In this document: positions 10,079 to 18,096 of the stretch, one piece after another | Numbering within the stretch: position 1 is the first letter of the stretch | Layout of the letters: every line of letters begins with the position of its first letter | Notes under the pieces: model-generated | What the model was told of the DNA's origin: nothing | Databases searched by the model: none | Seen by the model: only the letters and a program-made list of their open reading frames with translations | Program-made: the position numbers and the translations under genes | NCBI GenBank assembly: GCA_910575725.1 | Contig: CAJTFE010000011.1 | Coordinates: 1 to 64,000, forward strand | DNA from: Clostridia bacterium | Lineage (GTDB): Bacteria; Bacillota; Clostridia; Lachnospirales; Lachnospiraceae | Reading direction: 5' to 3' | DNA: 64,000 nucleotides

Positions 10079-10096
10079 ATTGTATGATGATACAAT
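10079..10096. promoter_or_regulatory. Palindromic operator candidate
   Basis: ATTGTAT-GATG-ATACAAT is a perfect 7-bp inverted repeat, about 100 bp before the DUF1062 gene and 25 bp before a tiny ORF with a good ribosome site. The size fits a dimeric repressor site. No assigned regulator. Confidence 0.4.
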
Positions 10097-10130
10097 TTAT
10101 TTGCAAGAAACATAAGGAGGTATGGCTTTT

Positions 10131-10169
10131 ATGAAAAAATGTTGTGACAATCCGCCTTTTAGTTTTTAG
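10131..10169 (+). CDS. Possible 12-aa leader peptide
   Basis: ATG behind a strong AAGGAGG site, encoding MKKCCDNPPFSF and then a stop, 26 nt before the DUF1062 gene. Adjacent Cys and Pro codons could stall translation. It may be chance or a decayed gene start. Confidence 0.25.
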   Translation: MKKCCDNPPFSF

Positions 10170-10195
10170 ATTTAAGAATCAGGAGGAATTACGGA

Positions 10196-10771
10196 GTGAA
10201 AAAAATTATATGGGAAGTAAAAAGCCTTTCCTTGTTGCCTGCATTAAAATATTGCAAGAAATGTGGAAGAAAAAATCTGTTTACTTGTTCACGGCAATTC
10301 CGAGTAAATGCCCAGCGCAGATACTTGGATATTTGGTTAATTTACAAATGCTGTGATTGCAATACCACATGGAACGCTACTGTTTATTCCCGTATTTCTC
10401 CGCAATCAATAAAGCCGCAGTTATTGGACGGATTTTATAAAAATGATAACGAACTTGTAGAGAAATATGCAATGGATAGCCAGTTTTTACAAGAGAATGG
10501 TGTGGAAGTCGGTTTGCCTCAATATTCTGTTATTGGTGATTGCTTTTCTCTGAATGAAACCGTACAACTTGAAATCAAAAGTAAGTATTCTCTTTCTGTT
10601 AAGGTATCTTCTGTTGTGAGAAGCAAATTACTTCTGTCAGAAAAGGAATATCTACAACTGATTACAAGTGGGAAAATAAAGAGTTTTCCCAATCAGGATT
10701 TAAAAAAATGTAAATTGAAAGAAGGTGTTACCCTTATTTTTGATAATGAACTACAGATGAGTAGAATTTGA
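10196..10771 (+). CDS. DUF1062-like protein
   Basis: 191 aa, GTG start 10 nt after AGGAGGAATT-type ribosome site. N-terminal zinc-binding-like pairs CKKCGRKNLFTC and CCDC, a tryptophan-rich TTWNATVYSR, then a basic C-terminal part. This agrees with the DUF1062 family as I remember it; no function is known. More AT-rich than the element backbone. Cargo-type gene of the mobile element. Confidence 0.6.
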   Translation: MKKIIWEVKSLSLLPALKYCKKCGRKNLFTCSRQFRVNAQRRYLDIWLIYKCCDCNTTWNATVYSRISPQSIKPQLLDGFYKNDNELVEKYAMDSQFLQENGVEVGLPQYSVIGDCFSLNETVQLEIKSKYSLSVKVSSVVRSKLLLSEKEYLQLITSGKIKSFPNQDLKKCKLKEGVTLIFDNELQMSRI

Positions 10772-10851
10772 ATTAAGAAAAATCATCTGCCGAATAGTGG
10801 CGAAAGAAAAAAAGCCGTTATACAGCAGACATATTTGTATGTGCCTATAGG

Positions 10852-10889
10852 ACAGCGGTTTTGCGAAAGTCAAAGCCGCTGTTTCTTTT
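10852..10889 (+). terminator. Terminator
   Basis: ACAGCGGTTTTG pairs with CAAAGCCGCTGT (one G-U pair), then TTTCTTTTC. Confidence 0.75.
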
Positions 10890-10945
10890 CAAAAAGATTG
10901 TTGCCTTAGTATTTCCCCAAATGGCGGCTGGTGAAAGGAGCCGTC

Positions 10946-11056
10946 ATGAATCATAACCTATTTTTAGAGAATCGGTTAAAAGATAAGCGATTAAAAAAAT
11001 CCGTTTCCCACAAAGGGAACTGTTTATACACAAATGCGAAATTTGTCATATTCTAA
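10946..11056 (+). CDS. Small ORF of 36 aa, unknown
   Basis: ATG behind GAAAGGAGCC encodes a basic 36-aa peptide (starts MNHNLFLENRLKDKR). It stands alone between a terminator and a stem-loop (arms at 11071-11084 and 11092-11105) ahead of the sigma-like gene. Ribosome site is good; otherwise unsupported. Confidence 0.35.
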   Translation: MNHNLFLENRLKDKRLKKSVSHKGNCLYTNAKFVIF

Positions 11057-11202
11057 CTGAATATCGTATCTTATGCGTCCGAATGGAATTTAACCATCCG
11101 GGCGCATTTGCTTTCTTGGGAGGCGTACACGCTCCCCACTGCCGTTCACCGCCCCACCCCGTTCAGAAATCTTTGCAAAAAATCTGAACGGAGGAAAGGA
11201 AG

Positions 11203-11598
11203 ATGGAAGTCACCATCAACATAGACGGACAAGCCCTGTCCGTGGAAGTCACAGTCGAAGTATACGAGTACCTGGACAGAGCCAGCCACAAGGAAGAAAA
11301 CCTTGCCCATGAGAAGCGGCGGCACTGGGACAGCCGGGAGTTTGACGAGTACATAGTCCTCACCGAAGGGCGCTCCTGCTACTACCAGACACCGGAACAG
11401 TGGATATGCAGGAAAGAAACCATGCTGGAGATTAAAGCCGCCCTTGCGTTCTGCACCGAGGCACAGCGCCGCCGGTTCCTGCTCTACGCATTGGAAGGTT
11501 TGAGCTATGCCGAGATTGCCAGGCTTTGCCGCTGCTCCAAAGCTGCCATACAAGACAGCATTGAGGCGGTACGGAAGAAAATCAAAAAATTTTTCTGA
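11203..11598 (+). CDS. Sigma-70 region 4-like regulator
   Basis: 131 aa. A C-terminal helix-turn-helix (EGLSYAEIARLCRCSKAAIQ) follows the residues AQRRRFLLYAL, the layout of sigma region 4.2. The N-terminal third is a ubiquitin-like beta segment typical of sigma-like proteins in Tn1549/Tn5397-related elements. GGAGGAAAGGAAG precedes ATG 11203. Likely controls element genes. Confidence 0.7.
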   Translation: MEVTINIDGQALSVEVTVEVYEYLDRASHKEENLAHEKRRHWDSREFDEYIVLTEGRSCYYQTPEQWICRKETMLEIKAALAFCTEAQRRRFLLYALEGLSYAEIARLCRCSKAAIQDSIEAVRKKIKKFF

Positions 11599-11721
11599 TA
11601 CAGACCCTACGATTGACCGATTTCGGGCTAACCAGTGAAGGGAACTTTTTCCTTATCACATTTCCGGGGAGGACAGGCAGGAAACCGCTGCCTGTCCTCT
11701 CCGCATTTTAGGAGGTCAGCC

Positions 11722-12171
11722 ATGAAAACAATCAATCTAAGGTACTGTTATCCCTACTACACCGGGGACGTGTTTGTGGAGGTATCGGACGAAGTGGCCG
11801 AGGTCATGGTGCAGTCTGTCCGGGAGATGTACAACTATGACCGCCGGACACGTTACCACAAAGCATTTTACTCCTTGGACGCTTTTGAATGGACGGAGAA
11901 GTACGCACTGGAACACAGCCCGTCAGCGGAAGAGATTATCCTGATGAAAGAGGAACAGGCCGCCCATGAAAAGCTGCTTGCTATGCTGGACGAGGCGTTT
12001 TCCGTTATTACTCCCATGCAGGCAAGACGTGTTAAGGGCTATTACATCAGGGGATTAGATTTTACCCGAATTGCCAAAGAGGAAGGCGTTGACAAAAGTG
12101 TGGTAAACCGTTCCGTACACCGTGGCCTGAAATGTATGCGTGAGTTTTACAGCCGCCAGCAGACGGAATGA
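11722..12171 (+). CDS. Sigma-like helix-turn-helix protein 1
   Basis: 149 aa: N-terminal strand-rich TINLRYCYPYYTGDVFVEVSDEVAE-type region and C-terminal helix-turn-helix ITPMQARRVKGYYIRGLDF / IAKEEGVDKSVVNRSV. Paralogue of the next gene. ATG 11722 has AGGAGG 6 nt upstream; the frame is open to 11635 but that would include the ribosome site. Such pairs are common in clostridial mobilizable elements and presumably regulate transfer or excision. Confidence 0.65.
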   Translation: MKTINLRYCYPYYTGDVFVEVSDEVAEVMVQSVREMYNYDRRTRYHKAFYSLDAFEWTEKYALEHSPSAEEIILMKEEQAAHEKLLAMLDEAFSVITPMQARRVKGYYIRGLDFTRIAKEEGVDKSVVNRSVHRGLKCMREFYSRQQTE

Positions 12172-12181
12172 GGTGCAGCCT

Positions 12182-12640
12182 ATGCAGACAATCAATCTGA
12201 AAAAATATTATTACCCGCTTTTTGTCACGGACACATTTATTGAGGTATCGGACGAGGTGGCCGAGGCTCTGCTGCTTATGCGGAGGGAAGAAAACAACCG
12301 TACCCATAAAATCTGGTATCACAAGGCGTATTATTCCCTTGACTGTGAGGACGGGATTGAAAACTGTGCCTTTGATTTTAACGCCAAATCCCCGGATGAG
12401 ATTCTGCTGGAACAGGAGGAAGAACAGCTTTTCCTTGCCACACTGGAACATCTGTCTGAAGCTATGGATAATCTGACGGACATACAGGCAAGGCGTATCC
12501 ACGCACGCTACATACTTGGCAAAAAACTGATTGAGATTGCCGCAGAGGAAGGCGTGAGCGTATCTGTAGTACAGCAGACCGTTAAGAGCGGATTAAAGCG
12601 AATGCGGAACTATTTTGAGAAAAAGAAGTGGAGGGAATAA
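12182..12640 (+). CDS. Sigma-like helix-turn-helix protein 2 (tandem paralogue)
   Basis: 152 aa, 10 nt after the preceding gene, with GAGGTG as ribosome site. Same layout: TINLKKYYYPLFVTDTF / EVSDEVAEALL, then a C-terminal helix-turn-helix (TDIQARRIHARYILGKKLIE, EEGVSVSVVQQTV). The shared sequence shows a tandem duplication that has diverged. Confidence 0.65.
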   Translation: MQTINLKKYYYPLFVTDTFIEVSDEVAEALLLMRREENNRTHKIWYHKAYYSLDCEDGIENCAFDFNAKSPDEILLEQEEEQLFLATLEHLSEAMDNLTDIQARRIHARYILGKKLIEIAAEEGVSVSVVQQTVKSGLKRMRNYFEKKKWRE

Positions 12641-13179
12641 GGGAAATAAATTTTACCAAAAGCGAACTGGAAATGCTCTACCAGTATGCCGCACCAACGA
12701 AGGAAGAAACCCTTGCCGGGCTGAAAGAGATTGTGCCGGTTCTGGAAAGGAAGGACGATCTACTCTCCAAAGTGATTGTCGAGAATACCATACAGAAACT
12801 GGAAAAACTGGCGGAGCCGGAGTGCAGCCGGTTTATTGCGGATAACCGGGCAGCCTTTATCGAAAAACGGGATAATTCTATCCGCCAGAGGCTTGCCGCA
12901 GCCAAAGCCAGGAAGGGGGAGCCGGTTCTGCAGAGGCATGACCTGGCAGGCATGGAGCGGTTCCTGTCGGAAACAAGGCACATGGTAACGGTGGATATTC
13001 TGAACAGTGACAGCCCAGTGGGATTCCCCGGAGAGCGATACCGATTTTTCCTCTCTGATGAGGGCTACAAAAACGCCAGAGCCAGTGAGAAGCGGGGAGA
13101 AATCAAAATCAGGAACCATGCCGCTGTCATGGCCGGGAAACTCTACCTGGATAAGAAACCGCCGGCGCAGGAACGGTGA
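12628..13179 (+). CDS. TTRAP-like transposon-transfer protein
   Basis: 183 aa from GTG 12628, overlapping the previous gene by 13 nt. The first ~70 residues (INFTKSELEMLYQYAAPTKE, TLAGLKEIVPVL, VENTIQKLEKL) resemble the short TTRAP family of element-encoded proteins. The rest (HDLAGMERFLSETRHMVTVD, DSPVGFPGERYRFFLSDEGY) is a second domain I cannot name. Function in transfer is only inferred from the family. Confidence 0.5.
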   Translation: MEGIREINFTKSELEMLYQYAAPTKEETLAGLKEIVPVLERKDDLLSKVIVENTIQKLEKLAEPECSRFIADNRAAFIEKRDNSIRQRLAAAKARKGEPVLQRHDLAGMERFLSETRHMVTVDILNSDSPVGFPGERYRFFLSDEGYKNARASEKRGEIKIRNHAAVMAGKLYLDKKPPAQER

Positions 13180-13226
13180 AGGCAATAAAAAAAGAGGCTC
13201 TGCAAATCCAAATCTGCATTGCCCCT

Positions 13227-13439
13227 TTAGTCCGTATCTTCGTCTGGTACATACTCCATGATGTCCTCAATACGGCAGTTTAGAATCCGACACAGGTTGT
13301 TGAGAATCATGGTTTTGACAACCATGTTTTTCCGCAGCCGATGAAGCTGTGCTTTATCTATGCCGAAATCCTTGATTAGTCTGTACTGGCTAATCTCCCG
13401 CTCTTTGAGGGTAGACCAGAGCCGGTCATATTTAATCAT
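13227..13439 (-). CDS. XRE-family helix-turn-helix repressor
   Basis: 70 aa with a compact HTH (ISQYRLIKDFGIDKAQLHRL), TMILNNLCRILNCRIEDIME after it. Start ATG 13439 (MIKYDRLW) has AAGGGGGC upstream. The only minus-strand gene in the element backbone, convergent with the TTRAP-like gene and divergent from the mobilization unit, so it may repress the DUF3847-relaxase operon. Confidence 0.8.
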   Translation of the reverse strand: MIKYDRLWSTLKEREISQYRLIKDFGIDKAQLHRLRKNMVVKTMILNNLCRILNCRIEDIMEYVPDEDTD

Positions 13440-13621
13440 GCTGTCAGCCCCCTTCCCTTGTATTTTAACTGTCAGCAAGCCTTAATCATATGGTGCGTGT
13501 ATGCTCCCTTTTTATGCTGAATTGGAATATAAAAAACGATTATCAGAGAATACAGACAACAAGGAGGGGAACAAAATCAATTCATGTAATGACTGTAACA
13601 ACCAAATTTTTCATTACACGA

Positions 13622-13648
13622 GGCAACCGCAAACGGTTGTCTTTTTTT
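13622..13648 (+). terminator. Hairpin terminator/attenuator before the mobilization genes
   Basis: GGCAACCG-caaa-CGGTTGTC followed by seven Ts, 25 nt before the DUF3847 start and downstream of the repressor promoter region. Position suggests attenuation of the mobilization operon. Confidence 0.65.
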
Positions 13649-13673
13649 GCCGCCCGAAAGGAGGTGATTACAA

Positions 13674-13961
13674 ATGCCAGATATAGACAAGCTGAAAAGC
13701 CAGCAGGAAAAAGTAAAGACGGAAATCCGCCAGTTAGAGAACCGCCAGAAGATTCTCCTGAACCGGAAAACAGACGCAGAGCGGAAGGCCAGGACACGCC
13801 GCCTGATTGAGCATGGGGCAATTCTGGAAAATATCTTCCCTGGCACTACCGCCATGACCGGCGAGGAAGCCAAAGCATTTTTATCTGCTATTTCCCGCCT
13901 GCCGGAAGTCATGCGGCTGCTGAAAAACGAGCCTGAAAGCCAAGGTATGCAGCAATCTTAA
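13674..13961 (+). CDS. DUF3847 protein (MobC-like accessory)
   Basis: 95 aa: N-terminal coiled coil (KLKSQQEKVKTEIRQLENRQ), basic RKTDAERKARTRRLIEHGAI, then a C-terminal helix. Regularly placed just before MobA/MobL relaxases, so a relaxosome accessory role is likely. ATG at 13674 follows AAAGGAGGTG. The predicted oriT lies between this gene and the relaxase. Confidence 0.75.
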   Translation: MPDIDKLKSQQEKVKTEIRQLENRQKILLNRKTDAERKARTRRLIEHGAILENIFPGTTAMTGEEAKAFLSAISRLPEVMRLLKNEPESQGMQQS

Positions 13962-13982
13962 ATATCCAACGGCGCACTTATA

Positions 13983-14008
13983 CACCGTTCCGGTGCGTGC
14001 GCCCTGCC
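13983..14008 (+). other. Predicted origin of transfer (oriT, MOBQ/IncQ type)
   Basis: A small hairpin CACCG-ttc-CGGTG runs directly into CGTGCGCCCTGCC. IncQ and Gram-positive MOBQ plasmids have a hairpin followed by a nic region of the form AAGTGCGCCCT, nicked within GCG/CCC. The match of hairpin plus GTGCGCCCT, its distance to the relaxase and its place between DUF3847 and mobA/L all fit. Confidence 0.7.
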
Positions 14009-14148
14009 GGGGGCGTGGCGTCCTCTGGACGCAATGGGGCGCTACACTCCCCAAACCCCTTGTATGCTCCGCTGGAAAGGACACCCGCTCTGCGTCTGCC
14101 CTTTCCAGCGAAGCCAATCTATTCCCACCCGAAAGGAGGCGAACCGCC

Positions 14149-15591
14149 ATAGCCATCTTCCATATGCCCGTCCAGATTATCAAGCGCAGCAAGGCCAAGT
14201 CCGCCGTGGGCGCTGCCGCTTACCGGAGCGGAACCAAAATGACCAACGAATGGGACGGGCTTACCCATGATTACACCAGAAAGAGGGGCGTTGTCCATTC
14301 CGAGATTATCCTGCCGCCCCATGTCCCGCCGGAATTTCAAGACCGCAGCACTCTCTGGAACAGTGTGGAGATGGTTGAAAAGACCCGTGACGCACAGCTT
14401 GCCCGTGAGATAGAGATTTCCCTGCCGGTAGAACTGAACCGGGAGGAACAGCTGCGGCTTGCCCGCTCCTTCATCAGCGATACCTTTGTCGCCGCCGGTA
14501 TGTGTGCGGATTTCTCTATCCATGACAAGAAAGACGGAAATCCCCACTTCCATGTCATGCTCACCATCAGGCCGCTAAAGGAGGACGGGCAGTGGGGAGC
14601 GAAATGCCGGAAGGTCTACGAACTGGACGAAAGCGGCCAGCGAATCCCCAACGGTAAAGGCGGCTGGAAGAACCACCGGGAAGACACCACCGACTGGAAC
14701 GACAAAGGAAATGTAGAGAAGTGGAGGGCTGCCTGGGCAGCTTACGCCAACAGAGCGTTGGAGGCGGCGGGAAGGCCGGAACGGATTGACCACCGCTCCT
14801 ACGAGCGTCAGGGCATTGACAAGATACCTTCTATCCATCTGGGAGTTGCCGCAAGCCAGATGGAGCGGAAAGGCATTGCCACAGAGAAAGGAAATATCAA
14901 CCGCCAGATTGCTGCCGACAATAAGCTGCTGAAGGAAATCAAGGCACGGATTACCCGGCTCTATAAATGGACGAAAGAGCAGGCAGAGAAACCAGAAGGA
15001 AAAGACAGTATCATGGCGCAGCTTTACGAGGCACAGTTGTCAACAGGGAAACACGGCTCCCGGTATGGGAAGATAAGGAACCTGAAAGAAAGCGCTGCCC
15101 TGTTCAATTTCCTGAACGGCAACAACATTACTTCCATGGAGCAGCTTTATGAAAAAGTGGCCGCCATGAACAAAGATTACTATTCCCTTCGTGGGAAGAT
15201 TGTCACCGCCGAGCGGCGTATCAAAGTGCTGGGCGAACATCTCTCCATGTGGGAGAAATACGAGAGGAACAAAGGAACCCACCGCCAGTTCGACAAGATG
15301 AAGCCGGGGAAGAAAAAGGAGCAGTTTGAGCAGAAGCACAGTGCGGAACTGGCATTATATGAGGCCGCCGTCCGGTATCTGGAAAAGCTGAAAGCCAACG
15401 GCGAAGAAATCACCCCGAAGAAATGGCAGGCCGAAGCCGACCGCCTGAAAGCGGAGAAATCGGTACAGTACCAGAAAATGAAATCCATGCGGGAGGACAT
15501 CAAGGCGGTGGAGAATCTGAAAAAGACAGCGGAACAGTTGGCCAGGACGGAAAATGAACCAGCCAGAAAGAAGGAGGAACAGGAATTATGA
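14149..15591 (+). CDS. MobA/MobL-family relaxase (MOBQ)
   Basis: Relaxase that would nick oriT and pilot the strand. Starts IFHMPVQIIKR, then AKSAVGAAAYRSG; the three-histidine metal motif is HDKKDGNPHFHVM. The C-terminal half is long coiled coil with Lys/Glu. The open frame begins at 13993, but the family N-terminus needs a start near 14149; there AGGAGG stands 9 nt before an ATA codon giving (M)AIFHM. The nearest ATG (14164) lies too far from that site and would trim conserved residues. So either an AUA start or a shifted annotation; the product is about 480 aa. Stop overlaps the next small ORF. Confidence 0.85.
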   Translation: MAIFHMPVQIIKRSKAKSAVGAAAYRSGTKMTNEWDGLTHDYTRKRGVVHSEIILPPHVPPEFQDRSTLWNSVEMVEKTRDAQLAREIEISLPVELNREEQLRLARSFISDTFVAAGMCADFSIHDKKDGNPHFHVMLTIRPLKEDGQWGAKCRKVYELDESGQRIPNGKGGWKNHREDTTDWNDKGNVEKWRAAWAAYANRALEAAGRPERIDHRSYERQGIDKIPSIHLGVAASQMERKGIATEKGNINRQIAADNKLLKEIKARITRLYKWTKEQAEKPEGKDSIMAQLYEAQLSTGKHGSRYGKIRNLKESAALFNFLNGNNITSMEQLYEKVAAMNKDYYSLRGKIVTAERRIKVLGEHLSMWEKYERNKGTHRQFDKMKPGKKKEQFEQKHSAELALYEAAVRYLEKLKANGEEITPKKWQAEADRLKAEKSVQYQKMKSMREDIKAVENLKKTAEQLARTENEPARKKEEQEL

Positions 15592-15758
15592 CACAGCAGT
15601 TTATCACCATGACAATCACTATCACCATAAAGATACCCGTGCCGCCCACGCCGCCAGCGCCTACGGGGGCGAAAGCGCCGGAGCCGGTTTTCCTTTTCAG
15701 GGAAGGGCAGCCGCCTTTGTGCCGCTGCAAGGTGAGATATGGGAAACAGGCGGCATGA
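15588..15758 (+). CDS. Small ORF, 56 aa, Thr/Pro-rich, unknown
   Basis: ATG overlaps the relaxase stop (ATGA) and is preceded by AAGGAGGAACAGG, a strong coupled start. Encodes MTQQFITMTITITIKI, a Pro-rich middle (PVPPTPPAPTG) and a basic end with CRCK. Similar small proteins often sit between relaxase and Cys-rich VLP genes. No function assigned. Confidence 0.5.
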   Translation: MTQQFITMTITITIKIPVPPTPPAPTGAKAPEPVFLFREGQPPLCRCKVRYGKQAA

Positions 15759-16137
15759 GCGAATCCCGGCCATGGACTACCGGCAGTACCGCAGGGCGAG
15801 GCGGCTGGTGCGTGAGTGCTGCAACTACGACAACGGCCAGTGCATGGCGCTTGACGAGGGGGACGGGTGCGTCTGTGTCCAGAGCATTTCCCACTCCCTG
15901 CTCTGCCGCTGGTTCCGTGCGGCGGTGCTTCCCTTAGACCACCAGCTGGAAACGGCCCTTTACCACCGGCTGGAAAGCAGGCGGTGCAGCGAGTGCGGCG
16001 CTCTTTTCCTGCCCGGCTCCAACCGGGCGAAATACTGTAGGGAATGTGCCGCCAGGGTGCGCCGGAGGAAGGAGGCAGAACGCCAGCGGAAAAGATACCA
16101 TGATTCTACGCATTTAGGAACGGAAAAAGCCTTGTAA
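15739..16137 (+). CDS. Cysteine-rich VLP domain protein
   Basis: About 120-132 aa. ECCNYDNGQCMALDEGDGCV, CVQSISHSLLCRWFRAAVLP and the zinc-finger-like CSECGALFLPGSNRAKYCRE are the hallmark of Cys-rich VLP proteins in gut clostridial elements. Overlaps the previous small ORF; ATG 15739 or ATG 15775 (MDYRQYRRARR) are both possible starts. Probably a metal-binding nucleic-acid protein, role unknown. Confidence 0.82.
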   Translation: MGNRRHERIPAMDYRQYRRARRLVRECCNYDNGQCMALDEGDGCVCVQSISHSLLCRWFRAAVLPLDHQLETALYHRLESRRCSECGALFLPGSNRAKYCRECAARVRRRKEAERQRKRYHDSTHLGTEKAL

Positions 16138-16259
16138 ATCAAGCACTTTCGGAGCGTGTCGGAGGGGAGGCAATACTTTTTATCATTGACACCCCCAAAG
16201 CCCCCTTAAAATGCGTACAGAGGCTTAAAAAAGCTATTCAGAACAAAAGGAGCAACTAA

Positions 16260-17012
16260 ATGACAGAGAACCGACGATTTTATTACCTCAAGCTGAAAGA
16301 GAATTTTTATAACAGCGAAACCATGGTCATCCTGGAGAGTATGCAGGACGGCCTTCTGTACTCCAATCTCCTGCTCAAGATGTATTTGATGTCGCTGAAA
16401 AGCAGCGGCGTACTCCTGCTGAATGACTACCTGCCCCATACCGTGCAGACCATAGCTACCTTTACCCGGCATCAGGTAGGCACGGTGGAGCGGGCTTTGA
16501 AGATATTCCAGGAGTTTGGGCTTGTGGAGATACTGACGGACGGAGCCTATTACATGAGCGACATCCAGCTGCTGATCGGCCAGTCTTCCAGCGAGGGGGA
16601 GCGGAAGAAAAAGGAGCGCATGAGGCTGAAACGCCAGAACCTGCTCCCGTCCGGGGAAACGGACATTTGTCCGCCCAATGGCCGGGTGGACAAATGTCCG
16701 CCTATATTAGAGTATAGAGATAAAGAGATTAGAGATAAGAGTATAGAGAATAGAGAGGGAGATATAACACACGCTTATGGGAGATACCGGAATGTATTTC
16801 TATCTTCCGCAGAACTGGCAGAACTCCAGACGGAACTTCCCTCTCTTTGGGAACAGTACATTGAGCGGCTGTCCGAGTACATGGAATCCAGCGGAAAAGG
16901 ATATAAAAACCACGCCGCCACAATCCGGCGATGGGCGAACGCCGACAAAAAGAAGGAGGAACCGCCTGCCCGGAACCGGGATTACAGCGTAGAGGAAGGA
17001 GAAACCATATGA
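16260..17012 (+). CDS. Replication initiator, phage replisome-organizer-like
   Basis: 250 aa. N-terminal winged-helix domain RRFYYLKLKENFYNSE / DGLLYSNLLLKMYLMSLKSS is that of phage replisome organizers and Rep proteins in integrative elements. The middle is rich in charged residues and covers the origin-like DNA at 16661-16765; the C-terminal half resembles a DnaD-type segment. Overlaps the following loader gene by 4 nt. Together they suggest the excised circle can replicate autonomously. Confidence 0.8.
   Translation: MTENRRFYYLKLKENFYNSETMVILESMQDGLLYSNLLLKMYLMSLKSSGVLLLNDYLPHTVQTIATFTRHQVGTVERALKIFQEFGLVEILTDGAYYMSDIQLLIGQSSSEGERKKKERMRLKRQNLLPSGETDICPPNGRVDKCPPILEYRDKEIRDKSIENREGDITHAYGRYRNVFLSSAELAELQTELPSLWEQYIERLSEYMESSGKGYKNHAATIRRWANADKKKEEPPARNRDYSVEEGETI
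16661..16765. other. Origin-like tract within the initiator gene
   Basis: GGACATTTGTCC (16661-16672) and its exact inverse GGACAAATGTCC (16688-16699) flank a 15-bp GC spacer. They are followed by ~60 bp of A-rich DNA with repeated AGAGATAA/AGAGTATAGAGA units. Initiator sites next to an AT-rich unwinding tract, inside the rep gene, match many phage and theta-plasmid origins. Confidence 0.55.
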
Positions 17013-17866
17013 TTGAGATTACCGCAGAAGTCCGGGCGGCCATTGACCGGGCCGCCGGGGATATGGAGCTTGCCGGGGACGAATACATAGAACCGGCAGA
17101 CGGGCTGATTCACTGTAAGAAATGTCGTGGCAGCCGTCAGACCGTTGTGTCGAGGTTCGGAGGCTCCGGCTATTTCATGCCCCGCTGCCTCTGCCCCTGC
17201 CAGCAGAAAGCGCAGGAGGAACGGAAAGCCATGGAGGAACAGAGGGAACGCATGAAGCGTGTCAAACGCCGGAAGGCACAGGGGCTTCAGGACAGATACC
17301 TTTATGATTACACTTTTGCCAATGATAACGGCCAGAATCCCGTCATGGAGAAAGCCCACGCCTATGTGGAGCATTGGAAGAAGGCATACCGGGACAATGC
17401 CGGCCTTCTGCTTTTTGGTGACGTGGGAACCGGGAAATCCTTTTTTGCCGGCTGTATCGCCAATGCCCTGCTTGACCGTGACGTGCCGGTTCTGATGACA
17501 AATTTCCCGTCTATCCTGAACCGGCTGACCGGCGTGTTTGCCGAGGACAGGGCGGCTTTTATCGCCAGCCTGGACGATTACAGCCTGCTTGTCATTGACG
17601 ATTTAGGCGTGGAAAGGAATACCGAGTATGCCATGGAGCAGATGTTCACCGTCATTGACAGCCGGTATCGGAGCAAGAAGCCGCTGATTGTCACGACAAA
17701 CCTGAAACTGGAAGAAATCAAGAACCCGCCAGACCTTGCCCACGCAAGGATTTATGACCGCATACTGGAACGGTGTGCGCCGGTTCTCTTTTCCGGAAAG
17801 AATTTCCGGGAGGAAGGAGCCAGGGCGACCAAAGCGGCGGCGAAGGAGATTGTGAGTAAGGGATAA
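17009..17866 (+). CDS. DnaC/IstB-like ATPase, helicase loader
   Basis: 285 aa AAA+ ATPase. Zn-binding-like CKKC and CLCPC in the N-terminal part, Walker A GDVGTGKSFFAG, Walker B LLVIDDLGVE, sensor-1 LIVTTNL. Start ATG 17009 overlaps the initiator stop (ATGA) with GGAAGGAG upstream; earlier in-frame codons lie inside the initiator gene. Would load the replicative helicase on the element origin. Confidence 0.88.
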   Translation: MIEITAEVRAAIDRAAGDMELAGDEYIEPADGLIHCKKCRGSRQTVVSRFGGSGYFMPRCLCPCQQKAQEERKAMEEQRERMKRVKRRKAQGLQDRYLYDYTFANDNGQNPVMEKAHAYVEHWKKAYRDNAGLLLFGDVGTGKSFFAGCIANALLDRDVPVLMTNFPSILNRLTGVFAEDRAAFIASLDDYSLLVIDDLGVERNTEYAMEQMFTVIDSRYRSKKPLIVTTNLKLEEIKNPPDLAHARIYDRILERCAPVLFSGKNFREEGARATKAAAKEIVSKG

Positions 17867-17896
17867 CAAAACCTGATTGTATGTAAAGGAGAATTT

Positions 17897-18079
17897 ATGG
17901 GCAGCGAGAAAATCACAGAGGACACTACCACCACAGCACCAGCTAAGGACGCTCCCGCACTGGTGAAGAAGATTGGACGGACTACCTACATTGTGCGGGT
18001 TCATTTCAGCAAGACCAGCAGGGAAACCATGAGTGACAAAATCAAGCGTATGCTGAAAAATGAGATACAGCAGATGTAA
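17897..18079 (+). CDS. TnpW-type transposon-encoded protein
   Basis: 60 aa, Thr-rich start, then LVKKIGRTTYIVRVHFSKTS / ETMSDKIKRMLKN, the signature of TnpW proteins that close many clostridial mobilizable elements. Function unknown. Confidence 0.8.
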   Translation: MGSEKITEDTTTTAPAKDAPALVKKIGRTTYIVRVHFSKTSRETMSDKIKRMLKNEIQQM

Positions 18080-18096
18080 AAACGATAATAGAAACA

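Noticed and set aside
12628-12640. Overlap of genes as a frameshift
   Set aside because: Both genes have complete ends and own start contexts; a 13-nt overlap is normal here.
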